A program made the translations under genes and the position numbers. A stretch of DNA of 64,000 bases from Cyprinodon diabolis (taxonomy: Eukaryota > Chordata > Actinopteri > Cyprinodontiformes > Cyprinodontidae), in NCBI GenBank assembly GCA_030533445.1, contig CM060081.1, positions 2,313,315 through 2,377,314 of the forward strand. Reading direction: 5' to 3'. The notes beneath the pieces were generated by a model. That model saw only the letters and a list, made by a program, of their open reading frames with translations. It was not told where the DNA came from and made no database searches. This document shows, piece by piece, positions 10,995 through 21,874 of the stretch (its first letter is position 1; each line of letters begins with the position of its first letter).

Positions 10995-11976
10995 TTCCGT
11001 AAAAGTTCAAAAAATATCCACTGGACTTGGTTTCCAAGAATTGTCGTTAAAGGGGGGGATTGTCTCCTGTAATACCTGAAAGCTGTCTATGATTGTTAAG
11101 GGTCGGTCGTTAAGTAGGTATTGTTCACCGGCTGGAGCGGAGAGGTACTTTGTTCCTCTGTGATGGGGGGGGGGGGGGGGGGGGGGGGGTGATATCTGGA
11201 AGGGATCATCTCTATAACTGAACAGTAAGTTTTTGGAAGCTGGAATCTGAGTCCCCCCCCCTGTTTAAAGTTGTTTTTTCTTTCTTAGCATAGATGGCTT
11301 CCTTCACGCTCCTCTCAAACCACCTGTCTTCTTTGTCCAAAATGTGAACATTCTGGTCCTCCAAAGAATGTCCCTTGTCCATAAACTGTATATGGACCGC
11401 AGAGTCTTTTCCAGAGGGGGGCGCTCTTCTGTGTTGGGCCATGCGTCTGTGGAGCGGTTGTTTGGTTTCTGCAATATAAAGATCAGAGCATTCCTCGCTG
11501 CACTGAACGGCATATACCACTCCGCTCATATTCAGTCTGGGGGTTTTATCTTTAGGATGCACTAGCCCCTGTTTAAGGGTTTTTCTTTGGTTTGAAATGT
11601 TCTGGGATCTTGTGTTTGGAGAAAATCCTCTTGAGCTTTTCAGACACTCCAGCAACATAAGGGATTGTGATGTGTTTGCGTTTAATTTTCTCACCGCTGT
11701 CTTCTGTTGCGAGTCTTTTGGATTTCCTTGCTGATTTGATAAAAGCCCAGTTTGGATATCCACAGTTTCTTTGATGATTACATCCAAATCCAAACAACCC
11801 ATTCATTGGTTACCATTTGCATGTTTCCAAGCAATACAAGGCCTTGCCTATATAAAGACTTAAACTCACTGCGGATCCAGACATTGGAATAGAGAAAGCT
11901 TCCTGGAGAGGTGGAGAAACATCTTCAAATCTTGGAAACCAAGTCCAGTAAATTTTTTTTGAACTTTTACGGAATG
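10995..11976 (-). mobile_element. Penelope-like element fragment flanked by inverted terminal repeats
   Basis: The blocks at 10995-11039 and 11931-11976 are inverted copies of each other (TTCCGTAAAAGTTCAAAAA and GGACTTGGTTTCCAAG in each). Between them lies a GIY-YIG endonuclease frame (11212-11802). Terminal repeats in opposite orientation plus a GIY-YIG domain are characteristic of Penelope-like retroelements. The reverse transcriptase part is missing, so this is a 5'-truncated copy. A run of about 27 G lies at 11164-11190. Confidence 0.7.
11212..11802 (-). pseudogene. Penelope GIY-YIG endonuclease domain (open, N-terminally truncated protein)
   Basis: An open frame of 196 codons. In its second half it shows VVYAVQCSEECSDLYIAETK (the GIY and YIG strands, here VVYAV and DLYIAETK), then PLHRRMAQHRRA carrying the conserved Arg helix. 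Further on come SAVHIQFMDKGHSLED, a glutamate-bearing RWFERSVKEAIYA helix and LNRGGD, matching the C-terminal end of Penelope endonucleases. In the family this domain nicks the target for primed reverse transcription. Key residues look present, but the RT domain is absent, so it cannot move by itself. Confidence 0.75.
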
Positions 11977-12109
11977 ACTATGACCTGGATGACTGAGAAT
12001 CTTCATCAGCATATCCAGATATGATCAATTTTCAAGCAGATGCATTGGCCCAGGCAGATGCAGTTATTCAGGGATGCATGTGGAGATGTTCTGTTCACCG
12101 GTTTCGGAT

Positions 12110-12608
12110 GTTATCAACCATTAAATGGCTGTTATTAGCAGTTATATAGAATGCCTTCAGACTGTGCCTCCTCTACTTTACCTTACGTAATATGCAGCTA
12201 GCTGTTGATTATAGGCGCTTCTGCCACATCTAAAACCTTAAACTTTACTTTCTGTTTACCTACTTCATACTTTTTATCTACTTTATTTACAGCTTACCTA
12301 AAAAAACTGCATTTACTTTGAGTGAAAAAACAACTCAGTTGATAGGATATCAGATTATTTTTGGAGGGGATGTTCCATACGAGAAGCATGTCAGTAAACT
12401 TTTTTTTTTTTTTTTTACAATAGATGAATAACTACTAACATCATGTTCAGATTACACAAAAGAACACATTCATTAATTATGCAACTATAAAGGAATTGGC
12501 TTAGGGTTAGGATCCATTCACTGAGCCTACTGGTAGGTAGGAGGCACAATCTGAAGCCATTCTATGGGACTGATAACCGCTAATAACAGCCATTTATTGG
12601 GGTGATAA
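12110..12608. mobile_element. foldback element with about 75 bp inverted arms
   Basis: The left arm begins GTTATCAACCATTAAATGG and contains GGCTGTTATTAGCAG and CAGACTGTGCCTCCT. The right arm is its inverted counterpart (AGGAGGCACAATCTGAAG, CTAATAACAGCCATTTAT, ending GGGGTGATAAC). About 350 bp lies between them with no coding capacity recognised. Superfamily unknown; no clear target duplication. Confidence 0.6.
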
Positions 12609-12949
12609 CATATGAAGCAGCTGTTCAGCTGATAAGTAGAAAAGTTAATATTTTATCTGTAAGACGCCAAAAGAAATCACTGCTGACCTTCTGCAGCTGT
12701 TCATGTTACGCTGACTCCTGTTAGGTTGAACGCTTTTGGTGCCGCAGTCTCTGGCCCTCCATATAACCTTGTATTTAAGCTTTCTCTGTGTTTCTCTGAC
12801 TCTATGCTTAATCCAGTTATCTCTGCACCCCTAAATTATTGGCTTGATAATCTCTTCTGTGAGGTTTTCCATATCCGCCCTTCGGTTCAACTCCCCAGCC
12901 TCTCTAACGCCCTCTCACCACTTGACCTAATATCTCTAAGCTCATTCTC

Positions 12950-13250
12950 TGCAAAAAATAGAAACCTAAATAAGTGTTTTTTTTAATTAAAATAATTTTA
13001 TTTTTTCTTGAATTAAAAAACTAAGAGAGAAACTTTGCCAATGGGACAAGACAATTTATATTTGCCTCTACAATGTGACACTTGTGTAATATCTAATGTG
13101 CAATTACTATTTCATACCCTGTGCAATAACCTGTTTTTTATATTTGATACCCAGTGCAATAGCTATATATAGAAATACCCATCTATATAAATATTCATTT
13201 CATACCCTGTGCAATAACCCTGTATAATAATCCTGCTAAACAAGAGACTT
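12950..13250. mobile_element. CACTGCA-end MITE family, fragment
   Basis: This stretch is similar in reverse complement to 17715-18050 and shares TTTGCCAATGG and repeated CCTGTGCAATAA motifs with it. A related, more complete element is at 42447-42710, with CACTGCA and TGCAGTG ends. It is AT-rich with no coding capacity. Confidence 0.45.
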
Positions 13251-13267
13251 CAGCTGTTATATACATA

Positions 13268-13528
13268 CAGTAGCAGCCATTCAAAATGGTCCTTCCCAGT
13301 CAATGGCAGCCGAATGCCAGCTTTTTAATCTGACTCCAACCTTTCACTAAATTAAAGGGTCTAGCCAGGAGATGGCACTTCTATTTAGATCTTAATGTCT
13401 ACAAATCATGACAGTAAGATGATTTTAGTACAAATATCGATGGAATATCGAGGAATTGTAGGGGACCAACCAAGGAGAAGCCAATGACCCATCAAGGAAA
13501 ATGGGGAAATTTTGAATGGCTACTACTG
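13268..13528. mobile_element. mariner-type MITE with TA duplication
   Basis: The 261 bp element has ends CAGTAGCAGCCATTCAAA and TTTTGAATGGCTACTACTG, each flanked by TA (13266-13267, 13529-13530), the target signature of Tc1/mariner. A second copy in opposite orientation (32300-33474) is split by another transposon. The inner part contains a GACCAGGAGATGGC-like segment shared with that copy. Non-autonomous. Confidence 0.85.
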
Positions 13529-13608
13529 TACATACTGTATATGCCCCCATGCACCTTTTCCTCCTTTTGGCACCTTCTTCTTCTTTTTGACTATTGAGCA
13601 GCTGCAAT

Positions 13609-14224
13609 TAGGGATGCACGATATTGGGATTTTGGCCAATATCCGATATGCCGATATTTTAAAACTCATGTAGCCGATAACCGATATCGATACCGATGTT
13701 AAAGCTGGACAAAAATAAGTAGTCAATGAAAATAGCAGTTTTGTTATCCATTTCTGACACTTTGAAAAATAATAAACTCAAATATATTTTCATATGCTGA
13801 TATCAAATTGATTTTTAAAAACGTGGTATCGATCTATTTTACTTTCAAAATCTCGTGAAATTTCATCGTTCTGTTACAAACTCTCGTGATATTTTGATAA
13901 TTCTTGTGAGATTTTGTTAGTAAAATAGATCGATACCGCGTCAATATATCAACATATAAAAATATGGCAAAATTTCGTGAATTTTCGGGGGATTTCGTAG
14001 CATAACGATGACATATAGCAATATTTCATTAGTGAAAGGGATTGATATGGTGTTTTTAAATGGCAATATATCAGCATAGGAAGATATTGGGATATTTTAA
14101 TGTATCAATATTTTTTCCCTCGTCTTTAGAAGTTTTTAAGTCTGTAAATAAGAAGTTTTTGAGGAAGAAGAAGTAGTAGTATTTTTTTTTTTAGACTTTA
14201 GAAACTCAGAAGCTGATCAAATAT
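13609..14224. mobile_element. hAT-like MITE (TAGGGATGCACGAT end), right end missing
   Basis: It begins TAGGGATGCACGATATTGG and is close to collinear with the complete copy at 44560-45295, with the same TTTTGGCC, ATCGATCTATTTTAC and CTCAGAAGCTGATCAAATAT blocks. Homology stops after CAAATATC near 14224, so the right terminal repeat is lost. No coding capacity. Confidence 0.75.
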
Positions 14225-14427
14225 CTCCTTTTTCCACGGCAGTGAACACCATCCAGTATCAAAGGAGGCTCCTCCTCCCAGACTTCAACATCAGATCAAC
14301 ATCAACGCTGATGTTCTGCAACGGTGGTCAAATTTAGTTCCCCCAATGACAGAAAAATGAGGAAACACTTTTCCACTGCTTCAAAAGAAAACAGTAATCA
14401 TCTGGAACTTTTAAATATTTCAGTTAA

Positions 14428-15635
14428 AGGAAAAGTCCGGTCAGGAATAACCAGTGGATCATTATTTATACCTAAATCTGATACGTACGCTGTGATTTAA
14501 TGAATTTAACGTTAATCAGTAAAAAAATAAAAAGCAGACATTGTCGTCATCACTGTTTCTATAATTTGCCCAAATATAGTAGCCCCTCCCTCCTGCCATC
14601 TTCCAGCAGTGACGTCACGGTGCGGTAAGCCTAGCGCCATTCTCCCCGCTTTTGTTCAACTTTCTTCAGCTGAACAAAAACAAAACTGAGGTGATTGTTT
14701 TTGGAGCTAAAGAGAAACGACAGCAGGTTGTTACAGAATTTCAGTCCATACACCTAAAAACCACCAATCAGGCCAGAAATCTGGGTGTAGTGATGGACTC
14801 AGACTTAAACTTTGAAAAACACATCAAAGCGATCACTAAATCAGCCTACTATCACCTGAAGAACATCTCAAGGATAAAAGATCTGATGTCTCAGGAAAAT
14901 CTGGAAAAACTCGTCCATGCATTCATCTTCAGTCGGCTTGACTACTGTAACAGCGTCTTTACTGGTCTACCTAAAAAATCAGTTAAACAGCTGCAGCTCA
15001 TTCAGAACTCTGCTGCCCAAGTTCTCACAAAGACCAGAAAAGTGGACCACATTAGTCCAGTTCTCAGGTCTTTACACTGGCTGCCGGTCCATCAGAGAAT
15101 AGTCTTTAAAGTTCTGTTGCTGGTCTATAAAGCTCTGCATGGTTAGGCCCAAAATACATCAGTGACCTCTTGACCCAGTATGAACCTACTAGACCCCTCA
15201 GGTCATCTGGATCCGGCCTTTTATCAGTTCGCAGAGTCAGAACCAGACATGGAGAGGCTGCGTTCAGCTTCTATGCTCCACATGTCTGGAACAAACTCCC
15301 AGAAAGTCTCAGATCAGCTGAAACACTTAGTTTATTTAAATCCAGGCTGAAGACCCACCTGTTCTCAGCTGCATTTACGGAGATTTTATTCAAAAGTTAA
15401 AAACCGCACGTCTCTGTATTCTCTCTTTTTAATCTTAAATGTTTTTCATTTTGAATCACGCTTTTAATTGTTTTTTATTGTTTTCTCTCCCTTTTGCTTA
15501 GAATGTTTTATGTAAAGCACTTTGAATTGTTCTGTACATGAAATGTGCTATACAAATAAACTTGCCTTGCCTTGCCTTTACAAGCCAAATCAATGGGAAC
15601 TAGACACATCTGCAATCAACAACAATTAACATTTA
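14428..15635 (-). mobile_element. TTAA/THAP (Kolobok-like) element, copy D, split by a LINE
   Basis: The terminal repeat AGGAAAAGTC follows TTAA at 14424-14427. The sequence is the reverse complement of copy B up to CCCCGCTTT at about 14653. Copy B then resumes at about 15588 (ACAAGC-AAATCAATGGGAACTA), after a LINE of about 930 bp. Homology ends near 15635, before the THAP frame, so this copy is also truncated. Confidence 0.8.
14654..15587 (+). pseudogene. L2/Rex1-like LINE, reverse transcriptase C-terminal part, inserted in a Kolobok-like element
   Basis: The plus frame from 14652 reads LNKNKTEVIVFGAKEK, ARNLGVVMDSDLNFEKHIKA, KLVHAFIFSRLDYCNSVF and LHWLPVHQRIVFKVLLLVYK, the conserved C-terminal part after the catalytic core. 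A frameshift at about 15146 moves it to the frame with RTRHGEAAFSFYAPHVWNKL and ending SLFKSRLKTHLF. The 3' tail ends in repeated CTTGC units after AAATAAA. The 5' truncation point is exactly where the host element is interrupted. The catalytic domain and endonuclease are absent. Confidence 0.85.
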
Positions 15636-16040
15636 AGTTTCAACACGTTTATGTTTGCATATTCAGTACATTTTTTCATAATCCTTTTAAATAGAACACA
15701 ACTCAATGTTCTACTGCATTCAGCAACATATTTATTTATTTTGCACTGCACTGAACCTTTTGCTCCATGACCTTCAACTGGCTTCCTTTTCTCCTACACT
15801 ATTTACATTCTGAACAGTGCTGCACTTTATAAATGGAAATGTTCATTTCACTGTTGGAAGCTGTAAGCATAGAAATTTCCATAAAGTTTGTCTAAATCTA
15901 AACAAAAATCTCCCCATAGAATAAAAACAATTTCAACAGTCCATCCTTAAAGTAAAAAAATGCACCAATAAGAGCCCCTCTGAAGGCAGTTGTTTCTAAT
16001 GGGAGGAATACTGTGGAAGGTGATGATGGAAAGTCAGTGT

Positions 16041-16880
16041 TCATTGGCTTCCTGTTAAATCTAGAATAGAATTTAAAATCCTCCGTCTCAATTATAGGGC
16101 TAGGCTTAAAACTTTCCTTTTTGATAAAGCTTCTAGTTAGAGTGGCTCAGGTTATCCTGATCTATCTCTATAGTTCTGCTGCTATAGGCTTAGACTGCTG
16201 GAGGACATAGGGACCCCTTTTTCATCATTCTGCTTCATTCTATCTCTATTCTCCCACTCTGCAGAATCTGTTAGTTCAATCTCTAACGTTCTGCTCTCTC
16301 TGCTTTTTCTCATAGTAGCTTCATCTGGTCTGTTCCTGTTTGGCTGTGACTCCATCCTGGAGAGAAATATCAGCTGTGCTGCTGCCATCAACACCTTTGT
16401 TTCTAGATGTTGGAGCTTGGCCTGTTTTCCAGTGTAGTCCTGTTTCTCTGACTGTGACTAACTGGATGTGCTCTCTTCATCCTCTGACATGGGAGCTGGC
16501 TCGGAGCTCGTCTGCCTGGCTGTGTGTTTCCTGGCCTGTGGAGCTGGTTGACAGTTGCCTTTTGTATCTATGCTTCTTTTTCTATGTCTGCTTCTGTCTC
16601 CTTGAACCCCAGTGGGCCTCAGCAGATGGCCGCTCACACTGAGCCTGGTTCTGCTGGAGGTTTCTTCCTGTTCAAAGGGAGTTTTTCCTCTCCACTGTCG
16701 CTACAAGCATGCTTAGTGTGAGGGATTGCTGAAGAGTCAATGAGTCGATGCAATCAGCTGGTTTTCCTTAGATAGAAAACTTTGAATCAATCTGACTGGA
16801 TGATCTGGTGGACTGGAAAGTGCCTTGAGATGACGTGATGTGAACTGGAGCTATAGAAATAAACTGAATAGAATTGAATG
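16041..16880 (+). mobile_element. L2-like LINE, 3' end with internal deletion
   Basis: It starts in the reverse transcriptase C-terminus (CATTGGCTTCCTGTTAAATC), jumps at about 16098 to the last codons (GCTAGGCTTAAAACTTTCC) and continues through the 3' untranslated region to an AAATAAACTGAATAGAATTG tail. It is closely similar to 37240-38305. The open frame at 16340-16642 lies in this untranslated region and is not a gene. Confidence 0.8.
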
Positions 16881-17715
16881 GGTACTTCTGTTCCCTAAAG
16901 CATTTGACTTTTTTAAGTAGGGATTGACTGACTTGGAAAGCTATTGTCCCTTAATAAATGAAATTTCTGTTACAGCCAACTGCTGATCTGTTATAATTAT
17001 CCTCTTCTGACAGCTGGGAGAAGGTTTTTTTTCTAGTAAATCCAGACAGAATATAACAGCCTGCTAATAATAATAGACTTTTGCATCAGTGTCCAGTTAT
17101 TTGGGTGTTAATTAATGACTGCTTGCTCACTTGAGGGTCTTCTTCCTTCCCTAACTTCTAAAATCAGGTTCAGTTTAAATGATTCATAAAGACACTTTTG
17201 GTCCTCATTAAATCATTTATGATGCACTTGTTTTGACCCCTTTCTCTCACCCATCCATCATGCTTGTCTAGACGTTCAAAGCAGCAATTCCCAACTGGGC
17301 TGAGATGGGTGGGTTGGTTGTCTGCTTAGTGAGGCACGGCTAGCCATGCGGCACCAAATGTTTGACAGAGGCTGGAAGATGGGGACGAGTCAAGCAGGAA
17401 ATTGGATGGGAGGAGGGGAGGTTCTGCAGTGCCTTCCTGTTATGTTTTCTTAGCTGTGATCTTTGTCTAAAGGTGTCTTGATTTCTCCTTTGATTGCGCA
17501 GGAACCGGATGGACCAAAGATGACAGATACTGCAGCTAGATCACTTTGCTGAGCCAAACGCTGCAAATGTAGGTTTTAAAAGCGACAGCTATCTTAACTT
17601 TGACAGCCAGATTAAAGCTGTTGTCAAATCCACTTTTTTCCAAGTACAGCAGCAGCTGTTCAAAATAAACTTCCTGCTGAGCAAAGCACACTTTGAGACG
17701 CTGATCCACGCCTCT
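16881..17715. other. no gene recognised
   Basis: Intergenic sequence without recognised domains or transposon ends. Confidence 0.4.
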
Positions 17716-18050
17716 GCACTGCAAATACTATCTAGAAATAACTCAAAAGGTCTTCAATTAAGCAAAATGATCCCTTAATTTGAGCATATAAATAGGATGA
17801 TCCGCCAATGGAATGAGTATGTTTTTACTGTTAAAATAAGATAATTAGATAATATGCACTGAAGTCTCTTATTTAGCATGATTATTATACATGGTTATTA
17901 CACAGGGAATAAAATGGGTATTTATACATATAGCTATTGCGCTGGGTAATATATATATATATATAAAAAGGTTATTTCACAGGTTATTTTAAAATAATTG
18001 CACATTAGATGTTACGCAAGTTATTGCAGTAATAGTGTCACATTTTAGAG
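17716..18050. mobile_element. CACTGCA-end MITE family, fragment with TA microsatellite
   Basis: It begins CACTGCAAATACTATC and shares GCCAATGG and TTATTTTAA segments with 42447-42710. Its second half is the reverse complement of 13060-13250. An (AT)n run lies at about 17948-17965. The matching right end, TTTTTGCAGTG, appears only at about 21803-21813, so the hAT element at 19.3-21.7 kb and LINE debris may have split one such MITE. Confidence 0.4.
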
Positions 18051-18540
18051 TCAAATGTAAATTGTGTCATGAAACGGTGCAGATGGAACCAGCATTCAAG
18101 GTGAGACAGTCAGTAGGAAAGTTCAAAATGTTTATTAAATGAAAACAAGCTAAACTAAAGTAGAGCTGGAGGGGGGCGGGGCACCTCCCAATCTCTGGCA
18201 CAGAGAGAGATTCCAGGCATCCTAGAGCTCTCTGGCGGGTTCAGAGTCCAACATAGTCCGGAAGCGTGATCAGGCGGACACGCACAGGAGCAGACAGGAT
18301 CAGGTGCAGAAGGCCAGGCTCAGTGGAAGAGGGTTGCAGAGACAGGACGTGGAACCAGAACTTGATGCAGGAACTTTAAACTGGTCTCCTCCTTGGAGCC
18401 AGGCTTACTGAGATAAAAACTGATCCTCCCCTTATTTCAAGTCTAATTGTCTAATTCCATTGGCAAATTGCCATATTTATCCGCACATTAAGGAGAAATA
18501 GACTTATGTTAGTAAATGTTTTATTAGTTTGAAAATATCT
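18051..18540. other. no gene recognised
   Basis: GC-richer than its surroundings around 18160-18400 and rich in CAGGA/AGGCA motifs. It could be part of a retroelement, but I recognise no ends or domains. A short MITE-like piece (TTCCATTGGCAAATTGCC) is at about 18455-18470. Confidence 0.3.
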
Positions 18541-18925
18541 CCCAGTTTTGGTTGACTTCACTGGCTGCCGGTTCATTTTGGGATTCATTTTAAAATTACT
18601 TTGTTTTGTTTTAATGTTTAAATGGATTTTTCCCACCAAAAAGTTTCTGCTGGCAGATATTTCTCTCCAGGATGGAGTCACAGCCAAACAGGAACAGACC
18701 AGATGAAGCTACTATGAGAAAAAGCAGAGAGCAGAACGTTAGAGATTGAACTAACAGATTCTGCAGAGTGGGAGAATAGAGATAGAATGAAGCAGAATGA
18801 TGTCCCTGAGCAAGACCCTTAACCCCACACTGCTCCTGGGGCACCCCATGATGGCAGCCCACTGCTCCAGAAGGGGATGGATTAAATGCAGAGGTAAAAT
18901 TCTCCAATGAGAGATCAATAAAGTT
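18541..18925. mobile_element. LINE debris in both orientations
   Basis: Three pieces lie side by side. At 18545-18627 a plus-strand LINE C-terminus is readable (TGGCTGCCGGTTCATTTTGG, the WLPVHF motif). At 18650-18800 is the reverse complement of the L2-like 3' region seen at 16235-16375. At 18803-18925 is a LINE 3' tail with GAGCAAGACCCTTAACCCC and ATCAATAAAGTTCAAAGTTC. None is coding. Confidence 0.65.
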
Positions 18926-19347
18926 CAAAGTTCAGTCACCTGGAGGTAAAGTGAGACGACATTATTGGAGCTCAGCTTCGAGAAGCTGGAAATGAGTTTG
19001 AGACCAGCAGCAGAGAGAGCATCAGATCTGAGATGAAGCAGCCAGCCATTTCCTCCTCTGAAGCAAAGCTTTCCCAGCTGCAAACCAGAGGAGGACAGCG
19101 GTAGATTGGAGAAGCCTGCTGGGAAGACAAAGCACCAGAGCAGGGGAGAGGCTTCTTATTTGCTTAGATTAGATTTATTTTGTATACACAAGTATATACA
19201 AAATGAAATTTCATTTAAAACCGCTCTAGACAATTTAATGTTTTGAAGGGCAGCTTTGAAAACAGTAATAAATAATCACAGATTGATTTTAATTATATTT
19301 TGTCCATGAATACGTACTAAATTATCCCAAATGGTCTGTCTGCTTCC

Positions 19348-21672
19348 TTTCATTGCTGGCCCCCTGGTTGCGCTGCTTCCAGATGTGTATTTTCATATTT
19401 AAGTATTTAACCAATCACATTTCAGACACTATTTGTTGGCAGGGTCAACGCAATCTGCCTGGAGGCCTTCACAATCAGTTCTGCAGGTCCTGTAACATAA
19501 AATAAATGTCGACCAAACTGTTGCTTCAACCAATCAAATTTTGAGTTGGCGACACTGAGGCCCTCTAGCAGGCGTACGGAAACGTCAGTGTATTCACTCG
19601 CTTTGATTTGATAGTCAACAAGTATACTAGCAAGAGCTAGAATACTGCACCTGCAGCGAGCTGCACAAGCAAAGATATTGTTGTGTTGATTTAATAGCTG
19701 TTTTGTCAATCCACAATGGGTGAAGGAGGAGAAGAACTGGATTTGGTTGGAGATTTACTGTCAAAGAAATTTTCAAGACGAACTTTTCAAGAAAAGCTGG
19801 ACATTGTTAAGCAAGGTCGGGCAACTCCGAAGCTAGCAAGCCTGTCACAACCGGGAAAAGGATTTGTCCACCACTTTCAGTCTACTAACTACGAGTGGAC
19901 TGTGTCCACTTTTTGGGGCAAGCAGGAACTTTTATTTCGGGGGCACGATGAAAACGCAGGATCCAAAAACAGAGGAAACTATGTAGAGCTTCTTTCTGTC
20001 ATTGCTGAAAGCAACATGGATTTACATTACCAAAAATACAAAACGACCTGATCACTGCTATTGCTGAAGTGATGGGGGAAGAGATCAGAAGGGAAGTTAA
20101 AAAAGCGCCGTTTGTCTCTGTAATGGTGGATGAGACAACAGACGCGAGTAACGCAGCGCAGCTCGCACTGGTTCTGCATTGTGTAACGGGCACAGGTGTC
20201 AAGGAGCGGTTTGTCAGATTTGAAAATGTTACCAGTGAAGCGAGCTGATGACATTGCAGGTTTTATCATCCTATTTTTGGTGGAAAATGAATGTCTGGGT
20301 AAAGTTGTGGCACAGTGTTTTGACGGCGCAGCGGTCATGTCTTCTGGATTACATGGGGTGCAGGCTAAAGTTAAGGAGAGAGCACCCCTGGCTTTATTGA
20401 TACACTGCTATGCACATCGGCTCAATTTAGTATTGACTCAGGGAGCCTCAAAGCTCAAAGAATGCAAGATCTTTTTCGGCCACCTCAATGGCCTTGCTGC
20501 ATTTTTTTCTAGATCACCTTGGCGCACGCAACTACTGGACGAAATCTGCCAGCGACGTCTCCCTCGTGTGGCACCAACACGGTGGCAGTACACATCCAGA
20601 GTGGTCAATACAGTCTTTGAGAAGAGAGATGCTCTAAAGGAACTGTTTCATCACATTCTGGAGCATCATGACGAGTATGATGAGGACTCTGTGCGCTGTG
20701 CTGATGGATTTAAAGCAAGTGGGGATCATTCTGAGTTTTGTTTTTTGCTTTACACATTTAATGGCATTTTTGAGTACTCAGATGTGCTCTTTTCAGTACT
20801 ACAGGACAAGCAGCTTTGTAACACAGTTTAGCGAGAGAGGAGCCGATACAAGGAAATCTACGAGGCTACTGAACGCACCGCGGGCCCTCCGAGCGCAAGA
20901 AGAGGTCCAGCGCAAGATCCTCGCGAGCACTACCACCAACTCCAAGGCAGGATTCTGGACAATATTAATTGCCAGACACAGACCAGATTTGAAGACCACC
21001 TAAAACTGATCTTTGTCACCCTCCTCAAGCCCCAGAAGTTTCGGGAATACCAGAAAAATTTCCCTCATGCAGCCTTTTTTCAGCTTAGCACAGAGCCACA
21101 GAACACTTTTCAATCTACCTCGGCTAAGAAGAGAACTAACTGTAATGTATGCCATGGAGGATTTTGCTGGAAAATCTCCCACTGATCTCCTTGACTTCCT
21201 TCAGCAGAAAAATCTCAATGAGAGCATGAGGTGTTTGGTGGTGACCATCCCCGTGTTTACTGCTTCTGTTGAACAGACATTCTCGGCCCTTAAGCAAATT
21301 AAAACTTATGCCAGAAATATGACAGGGCAGGCTCGACTTTCAGCTTTAGCTTTGATGGCGATAGAAAAGGACTTCTTGATGGAACTGAAACGCATTGATA
21401 ATCTGCACAACAGAGTTATTGAAATCTTCTTGAGGAAAGAAAGGAGGATGGATTTTGTGTACAAATAATCAAGATATTTGGGGAGTAAAATGTTAGTATA
21501 TTTCTAATTAATATTGCAATTTTATCAGGTTATTTTTTTAATTCTTTTTTATGTGTGTCGCAGCTGTACCTGCAGTAGAAGTTGTATAGCCATAAAATAG
21601 TTATTGAGGGTTAGATTGAGTCAGACGTAGCACTACCGAAGGCCTGTGTGTGAAATGCACGGCCCGCCACTG
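19348..21672 (+). mobile_element. hAT transposon, degenerate
   Basis: It carries a hAT transposase pseudogene (19716-21468). The right end GCACGGCCCGCCACTG (to 21672) fits a hAT terminal repeat beginning CAGTGGCGGGCCGTGC. The left end is not clear; CATTGCTGGCCCCC at about 19348 is a weak match. No reliable 8 bp duplication was found, so the left boundary is a guess. Confidence 0.6.
19716..21468 (+). pseudogene. hAT transposase (ZMYM1/TTF-type relative), broken by several frameshifts
   Basis: Start codon at 19716. In order: an N-terminal segment with VSTFWGKQELLFRGHDE; then, after a frameshift near 20048, PFVSVMVDETTDASNAAQLA, which is the RNase-H-like strand with the first catalytic Asp; after another shift near 20226, VVAQCFDGAAVMSSGLHGVQ and LIHCYAHRLNLVL, the second catalytic Asp region and the conserved CxxH. 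Then comes PRVAPTRWQYTSRVV. After shifts near 20820 and 21090 the C-terminal hAT dimerisation region follows: TASVEQTFSALKQIKTYARN and RLSALALMAIEKDFL. The family cuts and pastes DNA using 8 bp target duplications. At least four frameshifts make this copy inactive, but each block is well conserved, so decay is moderate. Confidence 0.85.
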
Positions 21673-21874
21673 AAAAAAGTAATATAAACATATGACTGTA
21701 TATTTATACAGTTCTAACTTTTTTTTATTACCTTATTATTTATCTGCTCAAATTAAGGAAACATACATTTGATTTAAGAAATGTTGACTTTCTAGATTTG
21801 CTGTTTTTGCAGTGAAGAATGAAAGTTGGATTTCTCCAGACCAGAGGTGGAGATGTTTAACCCAGTAGATGGGA

